The translations under genes and the position numbers were made by a program. 64,000 bases of DNA from Cranoglanis bouderius (lineage: Eukaryota; Chordata; Actinopteri; Siluriformes; Cranoglanididae), in contig CM042552.1 of assembly GCA_023630585.1 (NCBI GenBank), positions 15,758,001-15,822,000 on the forward strand, written 5' to 3'. Shown one piece after another: positions 1 through 14,000 of this stretch. The notes below the pieces were generated by a model. The model had not been told where the DNA came from and ran no database searches. It worked only from the letters and a program-made list of their open reading frames with translations. Numbering within the stretch: the stretch's first letter is position 1; each line of letters starts with the position of its first letter.

Positions 1-3000
1 TGACGTGTTAATGAAATGAATTATTTTTCATTGCCTTGCCCAAACATTCTCGAGGCTTAGGAGTGTACTATTGTGAATGTTTAGTTAGATGTAGGCTTTG
101 ATTAGAATTAGATATGGGCTATAATCTGTATTAAAACATGTTGTGTCCTCTCCTTTTTCATAAGTAGAGCTGAAAACTTTATGATGTACATCAGTTCCAT
201 TTCTAATTTTTTTTGTGTGTGTAATTGTTAATATTTGGCCATTGTTTTTTTTTGTATTCATTTATTTATTTATTTATTTTACTTACCATATGTAACTTTG
301 CTTGATTCTTCTACAGGAGAAAAACAATAAAAATAAGTGAATAATTAAATAAAAACCATCTGGTAGAGAAAGTGGATTGGCTCAAGCCACCTTTCTCTGA
401 GCCAAATTATTAATTTCAAAATCACTTCTTGAAATATTCCCTATTTCTCCCATTCACTCACTGTTAAAGCTGTCTTGGAACTGTGGGGACTGGGCTTACA
501 TCACTGAGTTCTTTCCCGTGCCAATCACATGGTTCTGGTTCTGGTGATGTCGTATTGCTTCTATTGGAATCTAATGGGTTCCATGTTCTTGCTGCTAGAC
601 ACTGAAAGCCAGTGGCAGGTTTCTGGCTAAGATTAAGTGATGTATGTGCTGTTTTTTCACCTGATGACGTGTTAATGAAATGAATTATTTTTCATTGCCT
701 TGCCCAAACATTCTCGAGGCTTAGGAGTGTACTATTGTGAATGTTTAGTTAGATGTAGGCTTTGATTAGAATTAGATATGGGCTATAATCTGTATTAAAA
801 CATGTTGTGTCCTCTCCTTTTTCATAAGTAGAGCTGAAAACTTTATGATGTACATCAGTTCCATTTCTAATTTTTTTTGTGTGTGTAATTGTTAATATTT
901 GGCCATTGTTTTTTTTGTATTTATTTATTTATTTATTTATTTATTTATTTTACTTACCATATGTAACTTTGCTTGATTCTTCTACAGGAGAAAAACAATA
1001 AAAATAAGTGAATAATTAAATAAAAACCATCTGGTAGAGAAAGTGGATTGGCTCAAGCCACCTTTCTCTGAGCCAAATTATTAATTTCAAAATCACTTCT
1101 TGAAATATTCCCTATTTCTCCCATTCACTCACTGTTAAAGCTGTCTTGGAACTGTGGGGACTGGGCTTACATCACTGAGTTCTTTCCTGTGCCAATCACA
1201 TGGTTCTGGTTCTGGTGATGTCGTATTGCTTCTATTGGAATCTAATGGGTTCCATGTTCTTGCTGCTAGACACTGAAAGCCAGTGGCAGGTTTCTGGCTA
1301 AGATTAAGTGATGTATGTGCTGTTTTTTCACCTGATGACGTGTTAATGAAATGAATTATTTTTCATTGCCTTGCCCAAACATTCTCGAGGCTTAGGAGTG
1401 TACTATTGTGAATGTTTAGTTAGATGTAGGCTTTGATTAGAATTAGATATGGGCTATAATCTGTATTAAAACATGTTGTGTCCTCTCCTTTTTCATAAGT
1501 AGAGCTGAAAACTTTATGATGTACATCAGTTCCATTTCTAATTTTTTTTGTGTGTGTAATTGTTAATATTTGGCCATTGTTTTTTTTGTATTTATTTATT
1601 TATTTATTTATTTTACTTACCATATGTAACTTTGCTTGATTCTTCTACAGGAGAAAAACAATAAAAATAAGTGAATAATTAAATAAAAACCATCTGGTAG
1701 AGAAAGTGGATTGGCTCAAGCCACCTTTCTCTGAGCCAAATTATTAATTTCAAAATCACTTCTTGAAATATTCCCTATTTCTCCCATTCACTCACTGTTA
1801 AAGCTGTCTTGGAACTGTGGGGACTGGGCTTACATCACTGAGTTCTTTCCTGGGCCAATCACATGGTTCTGGTTCTGGTGATGTCGTATTGCTTCTATTG
1901 GAATCTAATGTGTTCCATGTTCTTGCTGCTAGACACTGAAAGCCAGTGGCAGGTTTCTGGCTAATATTAAGTGATGTATGTGCTGTTTTTTCACCTGATG
2001 ACGTGTTAATGAAATGAATTATTTTTCATTGCCTTGCCCAAACATTCTCGAGGCTTAGGAGTGTACTATTGTGAATGTTTAGTTAGATGTAGGCTTTGAT
2101 TAGAATTAGATATGGGCTATAATCTGTATTAAAACATGTTGTGTCCTCTCCTTTTTCATAAGTAGAGCTGAAAACTTTATGATGTACATCAGTTCCATTT
2201 CTAATTTTTTTTGTGTGTGTAATTGTTAATATTTGGCCATTGTTTTTTTTGTATTTATTTATTTATTTATTTATTTATTTATTTTACTTACCATATGTAA
2301 CTTTGCTTGATTCTTCTACAGGAGAAAAACAATAAAAATAAGTGAATAATTAAATAAAAACCATCTGGTAGAGAAAGTGGATTGGCTCAAGCCACCTTTC
2401 TCTGAGCCAAATTATTAATTTCAAAATCACTTCTTGAAATATTCCCTATTTCTCCCATTCACTCACTGTTAAAGCTGTCTTGGAACTGTGGGGACTGGGC
2501 TTACATCACTGAGTTCTTTCCTGTGCCAATCACATGGTTCTGGTTCTGGTGATGTCGTATTGCTTCTATTGGAATCTAATGGGTTCCATGTTCTTGCTGC
2601 TAGACACTGAAAGCCAGTGGCAGGTTTCTGGCTAAGATTAAGTGATGTATGTGCTGTTTTTTCACCTGATGACGTGTTAATGAAATGAATTATTTTTCAT
2701 TGCCTTGCCCAAACATTCTCGAGGCTTAGGAGTGTACTATTGTGAATGTTTAGTTAGATGTAGGCTTTGATTAGAATTAGATATGGGCTATAATCTGTAT
2801 TAAAACATGTTGTGTCCTCTCCTTTTTCATAAGTAGAGCTGAAAACTTTATGATGTACATCAGTTCCATTTCTAATTTTTTTTGTGTGTGTAATTGTTAA
2901 TATTTGGCCATTGTTTTTTTTTGTATTCATTTATTTATTTATTTATTTTACTTACCATATGTAACTTTGCTTGATTCTTCTACAGGAGAAAAACAATAAA

Positions 3001-6000
3001 AATAAGTGAATAATTAAATAAAAACCATCTGGTAGAGAAAGTGGATTGGCTCAAGCCACCTTTCTCTGAGCCAAATTATTAATTTCAAAATCACTTCTTG
3101 AAATATTCCCTATTTCTCCCATTCACTCACTGTTAAAGCTGTCTTGGAACTGTGGGGACTGGGCTTACATCACTGAGTTCTTTCCTGTGCCAATCACATG
3201 GTTCTGGTTCTGGTGATGTCGTATTGCTTCTATTGGAATCTAATGGGTTCCATGTTCTTGCTGCTAGACACTGAAAGCCAGTGGCAGGTTTCTGGCTAAG
3301 ATTAAGTGATGTATGTGCTGTTTTTTCACCTGATGACGTGTTAATGAAATGAATTATTTTTCATTGCCTTGCCCAAACATTCTCGAGGCTTAGGAGTGTA
3401 CTATTGTGAATGTTTAGTTAGATGTAGGCTTTGATTAGAATTAGATATGGGCTATAATCTGTATTAAAACATGTTGTGTCCTCTCCTTTTTCATAAGTAG
3501 AGCTGAAAACTTTATGATGTACATCAGTTCCATTTCTAATTTTTTTTGTGTGTGTAATTGTTAATATTTGGCCATTGTTTTTTTTGTATTTATTTATTTA
3601 TTTATTTATTTATTTTACTTACCATATGTAACTTTGCTTGATTCTTCTACAGGAGAAAAACAATAAAAATAAGTGAATAATTAAATAAAAACCATCTGGT
3701 AGAGAAAGTGGATTGGCTCAAGCCACCTTTCTCTGAGCCAAATTATTAATTTCAAAATCACTTCTTGAAATATTCCCTATTTCTCCCATTCACTCACTGT
3801 TAAAGCTGTCTTGGAACTGTGGGGACTGGGCTTACATCACTGAGTTCTTTCCTGTGCCAATCACATGGTTCTGGTTCTGGTGATGTCGTATTGCTTCTAT
3901 TGGAATCTAATGGGTTCCATGTTCTTGCTGCTAGACACTGAAAGCCAGTGGCAGGTTTCTGGCTAAGATTAAGTGATGTATGTGCTGTTTTTTCACCTGA
4001 TGACGTGTTAATGAAATGAATTATTTTTCATTGCCTTGCCCAAACATTCTCGAGGCTTAGGAGTGTACTATTGTGAATGTTTAGTTAGATGTAGGCTTTG
4101 ATTAGAATTAGATATGGGCTATAATCTGTATTAAAACATGTTGTGTCCTCTCCTTTTTCATAAGTAGAGCTGAAAACTTTATGATGTACATCAGTTCCAT
4201 TTCTAATTTTTTTTGTGTGTGTAATTGTTAATATTTGGCCATTGTTTTTTTTTGTATTTATTTATTTATTTATTTATTTATTTTACTTACCATATGTAAC
4301 TTTGCTTGATTCTTCTACAGGAGAAAAACAATAAAAATAAGTGAATAATTAAATAAAAACCATCTGGTAGAGAAAGTGGATTGGCTCAAGCCACCTTTCT
4401 CTGAGCCAAATTATTAATTTCAAAATCACTTCTTGAAATATTCCCTATTTCTCCCATTCACTCACTGTTAAAGCTGTCTTGGAACTGTGGGGACTGGGCT
4501 TACATCACTGAGTTCTTTCCTGTGCCAATCACATGGTTCTGGTTCTGGTGATGTCGTATTGCTTCTATTGGAATCTAATGGGTTCCATGTTCTTGCTGCT
4601 AGACACTGAAAGCCAGTGGCAGGTTTCTGGCTAAGATTAAGTGATGTATGTGCTGTTTTTTCACCTGATGACGTGTTAATGAAATGAATTATTTTTCATT
4701 GCCTTGCCCAAACATTCTCGAGGCTTAGGAGTGTACTATTGTGAATGTTTAGTTAGATGTAGGCTTTGATTAGAATTAGATATGGGCTATAATCTGTATT
4801 AAAACATGTTGTGTCCTCTCCTTTTTCATAAGTAGAGCTGAAAACTTTATGATGTACATCAGTTCCATTTCTAATTTTTTTTGTGTGTGTAATTGTTAAT
4901 ATTTGGCCATTGTTTTTTTTGTATTTATTTATTTATTTATTTATTTATTTTACTTACCATATGTAACTTTGCTTGATTCTTCTACAGGAGAAAAACAATA
5001 AAAATAAGTGAATAATTAAATAAAAACCATCTGGTAGAGAAAGTGGATTGGCTCAAGCCACCTTTCTCTGAGCCAAATTATTAATTTCAAAATCACTTCT
5101 TGAAATATTCCCTATTTCTCCCATTCACTCACTGTTAAAGCTGTCTTGGAACTGTGGGGACTGGGCTTACATCACTGAGTTCTTTCCTGTGCCAATCACA
5201 TGGTTCTGGTTCTGGTGATGTCGTATTGCTTCTATTGGAATCTAATGGGTTCCATGTTCTTGCTGCTAGACACTGAAAGCCAGTGGCAGGTTTCTGGCTA
5301 AGATTAAGTGATGTATGTGCTGTTTTTTCACCTGATGACGTGTTAATGAAATGAATTATTTTTCATTGCCTTGCCCAAACATTCTCGAGGCTTAGGAGTG
5401 TACTATTGTGAATGTTTAGTTAGATGTAGGCTTTGATTAGAATTAGATATGGGCTATAATCTGTATTAAAACATGTTGTGTCCTCTCCTTTTTCATAAGT
5501 AGAGCTGAAAACTTTATGATGTACATCAGTTCCATTTCTAATTTTTTTTGTGTGTGTAATTGTTAATATTTGGCCATTGTTTTTTTTTGTATTCATTTAT
5601 TTATTTATTTATTTTACTTACCATATGTAACTTTGCTTGATTCTTCTACAGGAGAAAAACAATAAAAATAAGTGAATAATTAAATAAAAACCATCTGGTA
5701 GAGAAAGTGGATTGGCTCAAGCCACCTTTCTCTGAGCCAAATTATTAATTTCAAAATCACTTCTTGAAATATTCCCTATTTCTCCCATTCACTCACTGTT
5801 AAAGCTGTCTTGGAACTGTGGGGACTGGGCTTACATCACTGAGTTCTTTCCTGTGCCAATCACATGGTTCTGGTTCTGGTGATGTCGTATTGCTTCTATT
5901 GGAATCTAATGTGTTCCATGTTCTTGCTGCTAGACACTGAAAGCCAGTGGCAGGTTTCTGGCTAATATTAAGTGATGTATGTGCTGTTTTTTCACCTGAT

Positions 6001-8001
6001 GACGTGTTAATGAAATGAATTATTTTTCATTGCCTTGCCCAAACATTCTCGAGGCTTAGGAGTGTACTATTGTGAATGTTTAGTTAGATGTAGGCTTTGA
6101 TTAGAATTAGATATGGGCTATAATCTGTATTAAAACATGTTGTGTCCTCTCCTTTTTCATAAGTAGAGCTGAAAACTTTATGATGTACATCAGTTCCATT
6201 TCTAATTTTTTTTGTGTGTGTAATTGTTAATATTTGGCCATTGTTTTTTTTGTATTTATTTATTTATTTATTTATTTATTTATTTTACTTACCATATGTA
6301 ACTTTGCTTGATTCTTCTACAGGAGAAAAACAATAAAAATAAGTGAATAATTAAATAAAAACCATCTGGTAGAGAAAGTGGATTGGCTCAAGCCACCTTT
6401 CTCTGAGCCAAATTATTAATTTCAAAATCACTTCTTGAAATATTCCCTATTTCTCCCATTCACTCACTGTTAAAGCTGTCTTGGAACTGTGGGGACTGGG
6501 CTTACATCACTGAGTTCTTTCCTGTGCCAATCACATGGTTCTGGTTCTGGTGATGTCGTATTGCTTCTATTGGAATCTAATGGGTTCCATGTTCTTGCTG
6601 CTAGACACTGAAAGCCAGTGGCAGGTTTCTGGCTAAGATTAAGTGATGTATGTGCTGTTTTTTCACCTGATGACGTGTTAATGAAATGAATTATTTTTCA
6701 TTGCCTTGCCCAAACATTCTCGAGGCTTAGGAGTGTACTATTGTGAATGTTTAGTTAGATGTAGGCTTTGATTAGAATTAGATATGGGCTATAATCTGTA
6801 TTAAAACATGTTGTGTCCTCTCCTTTTTCATAAGTAGAGCTGAAAACTTTATGATGTACATCAGTTCCATTTCTAATTTTTTTTGTGTGTGTAATTGTTA
6901 ATATTTGGCCATTGTTTTTTTTGTATTTATTTATTTATTTATTTATTTATTTTACTTACCATATGTAACTTTGCTTGATTCTTCTACAGGAGAAAAACAA
7001 TAAAAATAAGTGAATAATTAAATAAAAACCATCTGGTAGAGAAAGTGGATTGGCTCAAGCCACCTTTCTCTGAGCCAAATTATTAATTTCAAAATCACTT
7101 CTTGAAATATTCCCTATTTCTCCCATTCACTCACTGTTAAAGCTGTCTTGGAACTGTGGGGACTGGGCTTACATCACTGAGTTCTTTCCTGTGCCAATCA
7201 CATGGTTCTGGTTCTGGTGATGTCGTATTGCTTCTATTGGAATCTAATGGGTTCCATGTTCTTGCTGCTAGACACTGAAAGCCAGTGGCAGGTTTCTGGC
7301 TAAGATTAAGTGATGTATGTGCTGTTTTTTCACCTGATGACGTGTTAATGAAATGAATTATTTTTCATTGCCTTGCCCAAACATTCTCGAGGCTTAGGAG
7401 TGTACTATTGTGAATGTTTAGTTAGATGTAGGCTTTGATTAGAATTAGATATGGGCTATAATCTGTATTAAAACATGTTGTGTCCTCTCCTTTTTCATAA
7501 GTAGAGCTGAAAACTTTATGATGTACATCAGTTCCATTTCTAATTTTTTTTGTGTGTGTAATTGTTAATATTTGGCCATTGTTTTTTTTTGTATTTATTT
7601 ATTTATTTATTTATTTTACTTACCATATGTAACTTTGCTTGATTCTTCTACAGGAGAAAAACAATAAAAATAAGTGAATAATTAAATAAAAACCATCTGG
7701 TAGAGAAAGTGGATTGGCTCAAGCCACCTTTCTCTGAGCCAAATTATTAATTTCAAAATCACTTCTTGAAATATTCCCTATTTCTCCCATTCACTCACTG
7801 TTAAAGCTGTCTTGGAACTGTGGGGACTGGGCTTACATCACTGAGTTCTTTCCTGTGCCAATCACATGGTTCTGGTTCTGGTGATGTCGTATTGCTTCTA
7901 TTGGAATCTAATGTGTTCCATGTTCTTGCTGCTAGACACTGAAAGCCAGTGGCAGGTTTCTGGCTAATATTAAGTGATGTATGTGCTGTTTTTTCACCTG
8001 A
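1..8001 (+). repeat. Satellite block I (units 1-12), CCTGTG/GGTG subtype
   Basis: Most of the first twelve units carry TTTCCTGTGCC and TCTGGTGATG in the last third of the monomer (unit 1 has CCCGTG, unit 3 CCTGGG). Units 3, 9 and 12 additionally have AATGTGTTCC and CTAATATT. Units 1, 5 and 9 have GTATTCATT before the TTTA tract, a spacing of four units. The block is distinguished from the following one by linked point variants, not by a change in monomer structure. Confidence 0.85.
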
Positions 8002-11000
8002 TGACGTGTTAATGAAATGAATTATTTTTCATTGCCTTGCCCAAACATTCTCGAGGCTTAGGAGTGTACTATTGTGAATGTTTAGTTAGATGTAGGCTTT
8101 GATTAGAATTAGATATGGGCTATAATCTGTATTAAAACATGTTGTGTCCTCTCCTTTTTCATAAGTAGAGCTGAAAACTTTATGATGTACATCAGTTCCA
8201 TTTCTAATTTTTTTTGTGTGTGTAATTGTTAATATTTGGCCATTGTTTTTTTTTGTATTTATTTATTTATTTATTTATTTTACTTACCATATGTAACTTT
8301 GCTTGATTCTTCTACAGGAGAAAAACAATAAAAATAAGTGAATAATTAAATAAAAACCATCTGGTAGAGAAAGTGGATTGGCTCAAGCCACCTTTCTCTG
8401 AGCCAAATTATTAATTTCAAAATCACTTCTTGAAATATTCCCTATTTCTCCCATTCACTCACTGTTAAAGCTGTCTTGGAACTGTGGGGACTGGGCTTAC
8501 ATCACTGAGTTCTTTCCCGTGCCAATCACATGGTTCTGGTTCTGTTGATGTCGTATTGCTTCTATTGGAATCTAATGGGTTCCATGTTCTTGCTGCTAGA
8601 CACTGAAAGCCAGTGGCAGGTTTCTGGCTAAGATTAAGTGATGTATGTGCTGTTTTTTCACCTGATGACGTGTTAATGAAATGAATTATTTTTCATTGCC
8701 TTGCCCAAACATTCTCGAGGCTTAGGAGTGTACTATTGTGAATGTTTAGTTAGATGTAGGCTTTGATTAGAATTAGATATGGGCTATAATCTGTATTAAA
8801 ACATGTTGTGTCCTCTCCTTTTTCATAAGTAGAGCTGAAAACTTTATGATGTACATCAGTTCCATTTCTAATTTTTTTTGTGTGTGTAATTGTTAATATT
8901 TGGCCATTGTTTTTTTTGTATTTATTTATTTATTTATTTATTTTACTTACCATATGTAACTTTGCTTGATTCTTCTACAGGAGAAAAACAATAAAAATAA
9001 GTGAATAATTAAATAAAAACCATCTGGTAGAGAAAGTGGATTGGCTCAAGCCACCTTTCTCTGAGCCAAATTATTAATTTCAAAATCACTTCTTGAAATA
9101 TTCCCTATTTCTCCCATTCACTCACTGTTAAAGCTGTCTTGGAACTGTGGGGACTGGGCTTACATCACTGAGTTCTTTCCCGTGCCAATCACATGGTTCT
9201 GGTTCTGTTGATGTCGTATTGCTTCTATTGGAATCTAATGGGTTCCATGTTCTTGCTGCTAGACACTGAAAGCCAGTGGCAGGTTTCTGGCTAATATTAA
9301 GTGATGTATGTGCTGTTTTTTCACCTGATGACGTGTTAATGAAATGAATTATTTTTCATTGCCTTGCCCAAACATTCTCGAGGCTTAGGAGTGTACTATT
9401 GTGAATGTTTAGTTAGATGTAGGCTTTGATTAGAATTAGATATGGGCTATAATCTGTATTAAAACATGTTGTGTCCTCTCCTTTTTCATAAGTAGAGCTG
9501 AAAACTTTATGATGTACATCAGTTCCATTTCTAATTTTTTTTGTGTGTGTAATTGTTAATATTTGGCCATTGTTTTTTTTGTATTTATTTATTTATTTAT
9601 TTATTTTACTTACCATATGTAACTTTGCTTGATTCTTCTACAGGAGAAAAACAATAAAAATAAGTGAATAATTAAATAAAAACCATCTGGTAGAGAAAGT
9701 GGATTGGCTCAAGCCACCTTTCTCTGAGCCAAATTATTAATTTCAAAATCACTTCTTGAAATATTCCCTATTTCTCCCATTCACTCACTGTTAAAGCTGT
9801 CTTGGAACTGTGGGGACTGGGCTTACATCACTGAGTTCTTTCCCGTGCCAATCACATGGTTCTGGTTCTGGTGATGTCGTATTGCTTCTATTGGAATCTA
9901 ATGGGTTCCATGTTCTTGCTGCTAGACACTGAAAGCCAGTGGCAGGTTTCTGGCTAATATTAAGTGATGTATGTGCTGTTTTTTCACCTGATGACGTGTT
10001 AATGAAATGAATTATTTTTCATTGCCTTGCCCAAACATTCTCGAGGCTTAGGAGTGTACTATTGTGAATGTTTAGTTAGATGTAGGCTTTGATTAGAATT
10101 AGATATGGGCTATAATCTGTATTAAAACATGTTGTGTCCTCTCCTTTTTCATAAGTAGAGCTGAAAACTTTATGATGTACATCAGTTCCATTTCTAATTT
10201 TTTTTGTGTGTGTAATTGTTAATATTTGGCCATTGTTTTTTTTGTATTTATTTATTTATTTATTTATTTTACTTACCATATGTAACTTTGCTTGATTCTT
10301 CTACAGGAGAAAAACAATAAAAATAAGTGAATAATTAAATAAAAACCATCTGGTAGAGAAAGTGGATTGGCTCAAGCCACCTTTCTCTGAGCCAAATTAT
10401 TAATTTCAAAATCACTTCTTGAAATATTCCCTATTTCTCCCATTCACTCACTGTTAAAGCTGTCTTGGAACTGTGGGGACTGGGCTTACATCACTGAGTT
10501 CTTTCCTGTGCCAATCACATGGTTCTGGTTCTGGTGATGTCGTATTGCTTCTATTGGAATCTAATGTGTTCCATGTTCTTGCTGCTAGACACTGAAAGCC
10601 AGTGGCAGGTTTCTGGCTAATATTAAGTGATGTATGTGCTGTTTTTTCACCTGATGACGTGTTAATGAAATGAATTATTTTTCATTGCCTTGCCCAAACA
10701 TTCTCGAGGCTTAGGAGTGTACTATTGTGAATGTTTAGTTAGATGTAGGCTTTGATTAGAATTAGATATGGGCTATAATCTGTATTAAAACATGTTGTGT
10801 CCTCTCCTTTTTCATAAGTAGAGCTGAAAACTTTATGATGTACATCAGTTCCATTTCTAATTTTTTTTGTGTGTGTAATTGTTAATATTTGGCCATTGTT
10901 TTTTTTTGTATTTATTTATTTATTTATTTATTTTACTTACCATATGTAACTTTGCTTGATTCTTCTACAGGAGAAAAACAATAAAAATAAGTGAATAATT

Positions 11001-14000
11001 AAATAAAAACCATCTGGTAGAGAAAGTGGATTGGCTCAAGCCACCTTTCTCTGAGCCAAATTATTAATTTCAAAATCACTTCTTGAAATATTCCCTATTT
11101 CTCCCATTCACTCACTGTTAAAGCTGTCTTGGAACTGTGGGGACTGGGCTTACATCACTGAGTTCTTTCCTGTGCCAATCACATGGTTCTGGTTCTGGTG
11201 ATGTCGTATTGCTTCTATTGGAATCTAATGTGTTCCATGTTCTTGCTGCTAGACACTGAAAGCCAGTGGCAGGTTTCTGGCTAATATTAAGTGATGTATG
11301 TGCTGTTTTTTCACCTGATGACGTGTTAATGAAATGAATTATTTTTCATTGCCTTGCCCAAACATTCTCGAGGCTTAGGAGTGTACTATTGTGAATGTTT
11401 AGTTAGATGTAGGCTTTGATTAGAATTAGATATGGGCTATAATCTGTATTAAAACATGTTGTGTCCTCTCCTTTTTCATAAGTAGAGCTGAAAACTTTAT
11501 GATGTACATCAGTTCCATTTCTAATTTTTTTTGTGTGTGTAATTGTTAATATTTGGCCATTGTTTTTTTTGTATTTATTTATTTATTTATTTATTTATTT
11601 ATTTTACTTACCATATGTAACTTTGCTTGATTCTTCTACAGGAGAAAAACAATAAAAATAAGTGAATAATTAAATAAAAACCATCTGGTAGAGAAAGTGG
11701 ATTGGCTCAAGCCACCTTTCTCTGAGCCAAATTATTAATTTCAAAATCACTTCTTGAAATATTCCCTATTTCTCCCATTCACTCACTGTTAAAGCTGTCT
11801 TGGAACTGTGGGGACTGGGCTTACATCACTGAGTTCTTTCCCGTGCCAATCACATGGTTCTGGTTCTGTTGATGTCGTATTGCTTCTATTGGAATCTAAT
11901 GGGTTCCATGTTCTTGCTGCTAGACACTGAAAGCCAGTGGCAGGTTTCTGGCTAATATTAAGTGATGTATGTGCTGTTTTTTCACCTGATGACGTGTTAA
12001 TGAAATGAATTATTTTTCATTGCCTTGCCCAAACATTCTCGAGGCTTAGGAGTGTACTATTGTGAATGTTTAGTTAGATGTAGGCTTTGATTAGAATTAG
12101 ATATGGGCTATAATCTGTATTAAAACATGTTGTGTCCTCTCCTTTTTCATAAGTAGAGCTGAAAACTTTATGATGTACATCAGTTCCATTTCTAATTTTT
12201 TTTGTGTGTGTAATTGTTAATATTTGGCCATTGTTTTTTTTGTATTTATTTATTTATTTATTTATTTATTTTACTTACCATATGTAACTTTGCTTGATTC
12301 TTCTACAGGAGAAAAACAATAAAAATAAGTGAATAATTAAATAAAAACCATCTGGTAGAGAAAGTGGATTGGCTCAAGCCACCTTTCTCTGAGCCAAATT
12401 ATTAATTTCAAAATCACTTCTTGAAATATTCCCTATTTCTCCCATTCACTCACTGTTAAAGCTGTCTTGGAACTGTGGGGACTGGGCTTACATCACTGAG
12501 TTCTTTCCCGTGCCAATCACATGGTTCTGGTTCTGTTGATGTCGTATTGCTTCTATTGGAATCTAATGGGTTCCATGTTCTTGCTGCTAGACACTGAAAG
12601 CCAGTGGCAGGTTTCTGGCTAATATTAAGTGATGTATGTGCTGTTTTTTCACCTGATGACGTGTTAATGAAATGAATTATTTTTCATTGCCTTGCCCAAA
12701 CATTCTCGAGGCTTAGGAGTGTACTATTGTGAATGTTTAGTTAGATGTAGGCTTTGATTAGAATTAGATATGGGCTATAATCTGTATTAAAACATGTTGT
12801 GTCCTCTCCTTTTTCATAAGTAGAGCTGAAAACTTTATGATGTACATCAGTTCCATTTCTAATTTTTTTTGTGTGTGTAATTGTTAATATTTGGCCATTG
12901 TTTTTTTTGTATTTATTTATTTATTTATTTATTTATTTATTTTACTTACCATATGTAACTTTGCTTGATTCTTCTACAGGAGAAAAACAATAAAAATAAG
13001 TGAATAATTAAATAAAAACCATCTGGTAGAGAAAGTGGATTGGCTCAAGCCACCTTTCTCTGAGCCAAATTATTAATTTCAAAATCACTTCTTGAAATAT
13101 TCCCTATTTCTCCCATTCACTCACTGTTAAAGCTGTCTTGGAACTGTGGGGACTGGGCTTACATCACTGAGTTCTTTCCCGTGCCAATCACATGGTTCTG
13201 GTTCTGTTGATGTCGTATTGCTTCTATTGGAATCTAATGGGTTCCATGTTCTTGCTGCTAGACACTGAAAGCCAGTGGCAGGTTTCTGGCTAAGATTAAG
13301 TGATGTATGTGCTGTTTTTTCACCTGATGACGTGTTAATGAAATGAATTATTTTTCATTGCCTTGCCCAAACATTCTCGAGGCTTAGGAGTGTACTATTG
13401 TGAATGTTTAGTTAGATGTAGGCTTTGATTAGAATTAGATATGGGCTATAATCTGTATTAAAACATGTTGTGTCCTCTCCTTTTTCATAAGTAGAGCTGA
13501 AAACTTTATGATGTACATCAGTTCCATTTCTAATTTTTTTTGTGTGTGTAATTGTTAATATTTGGCCATTGTTTTTTTTGTATTTATTTATTTATTTATT
13601 TATTTTACTTACCATATGTAACTTTGCTTGATTCTTCTACAGGAGAAAAACAATAAAAATAAGTGAATAATTAAATAAAAACCATCTGGTAGAGAAAGTG
13701 GATTGGCTCAAGCCACCTTTCTCTGAGCCAAATTATTAATTTCAAAATCACTTCTTGAAATATTCCCTATTTCTCCCATTCACTCACTGTTAAAGCTGTC
13801 TTGGAACTGTGGGGACTGGGCTTACATCACTGAGTTCTTTCCCGTGCCAATCACATGGTTCTGGTTCTGTTGATGTCGTATTGCTTCTATTGGAATCTAA
13901 TGGGTTCCATGTTCTTGCTGCTAGACACTGAAAGCCAGTGGCAGGTTTCTGGCTAATATTAAGTGATGTATGTGCTGTTTTTTCACCTGATGACGTGTTA

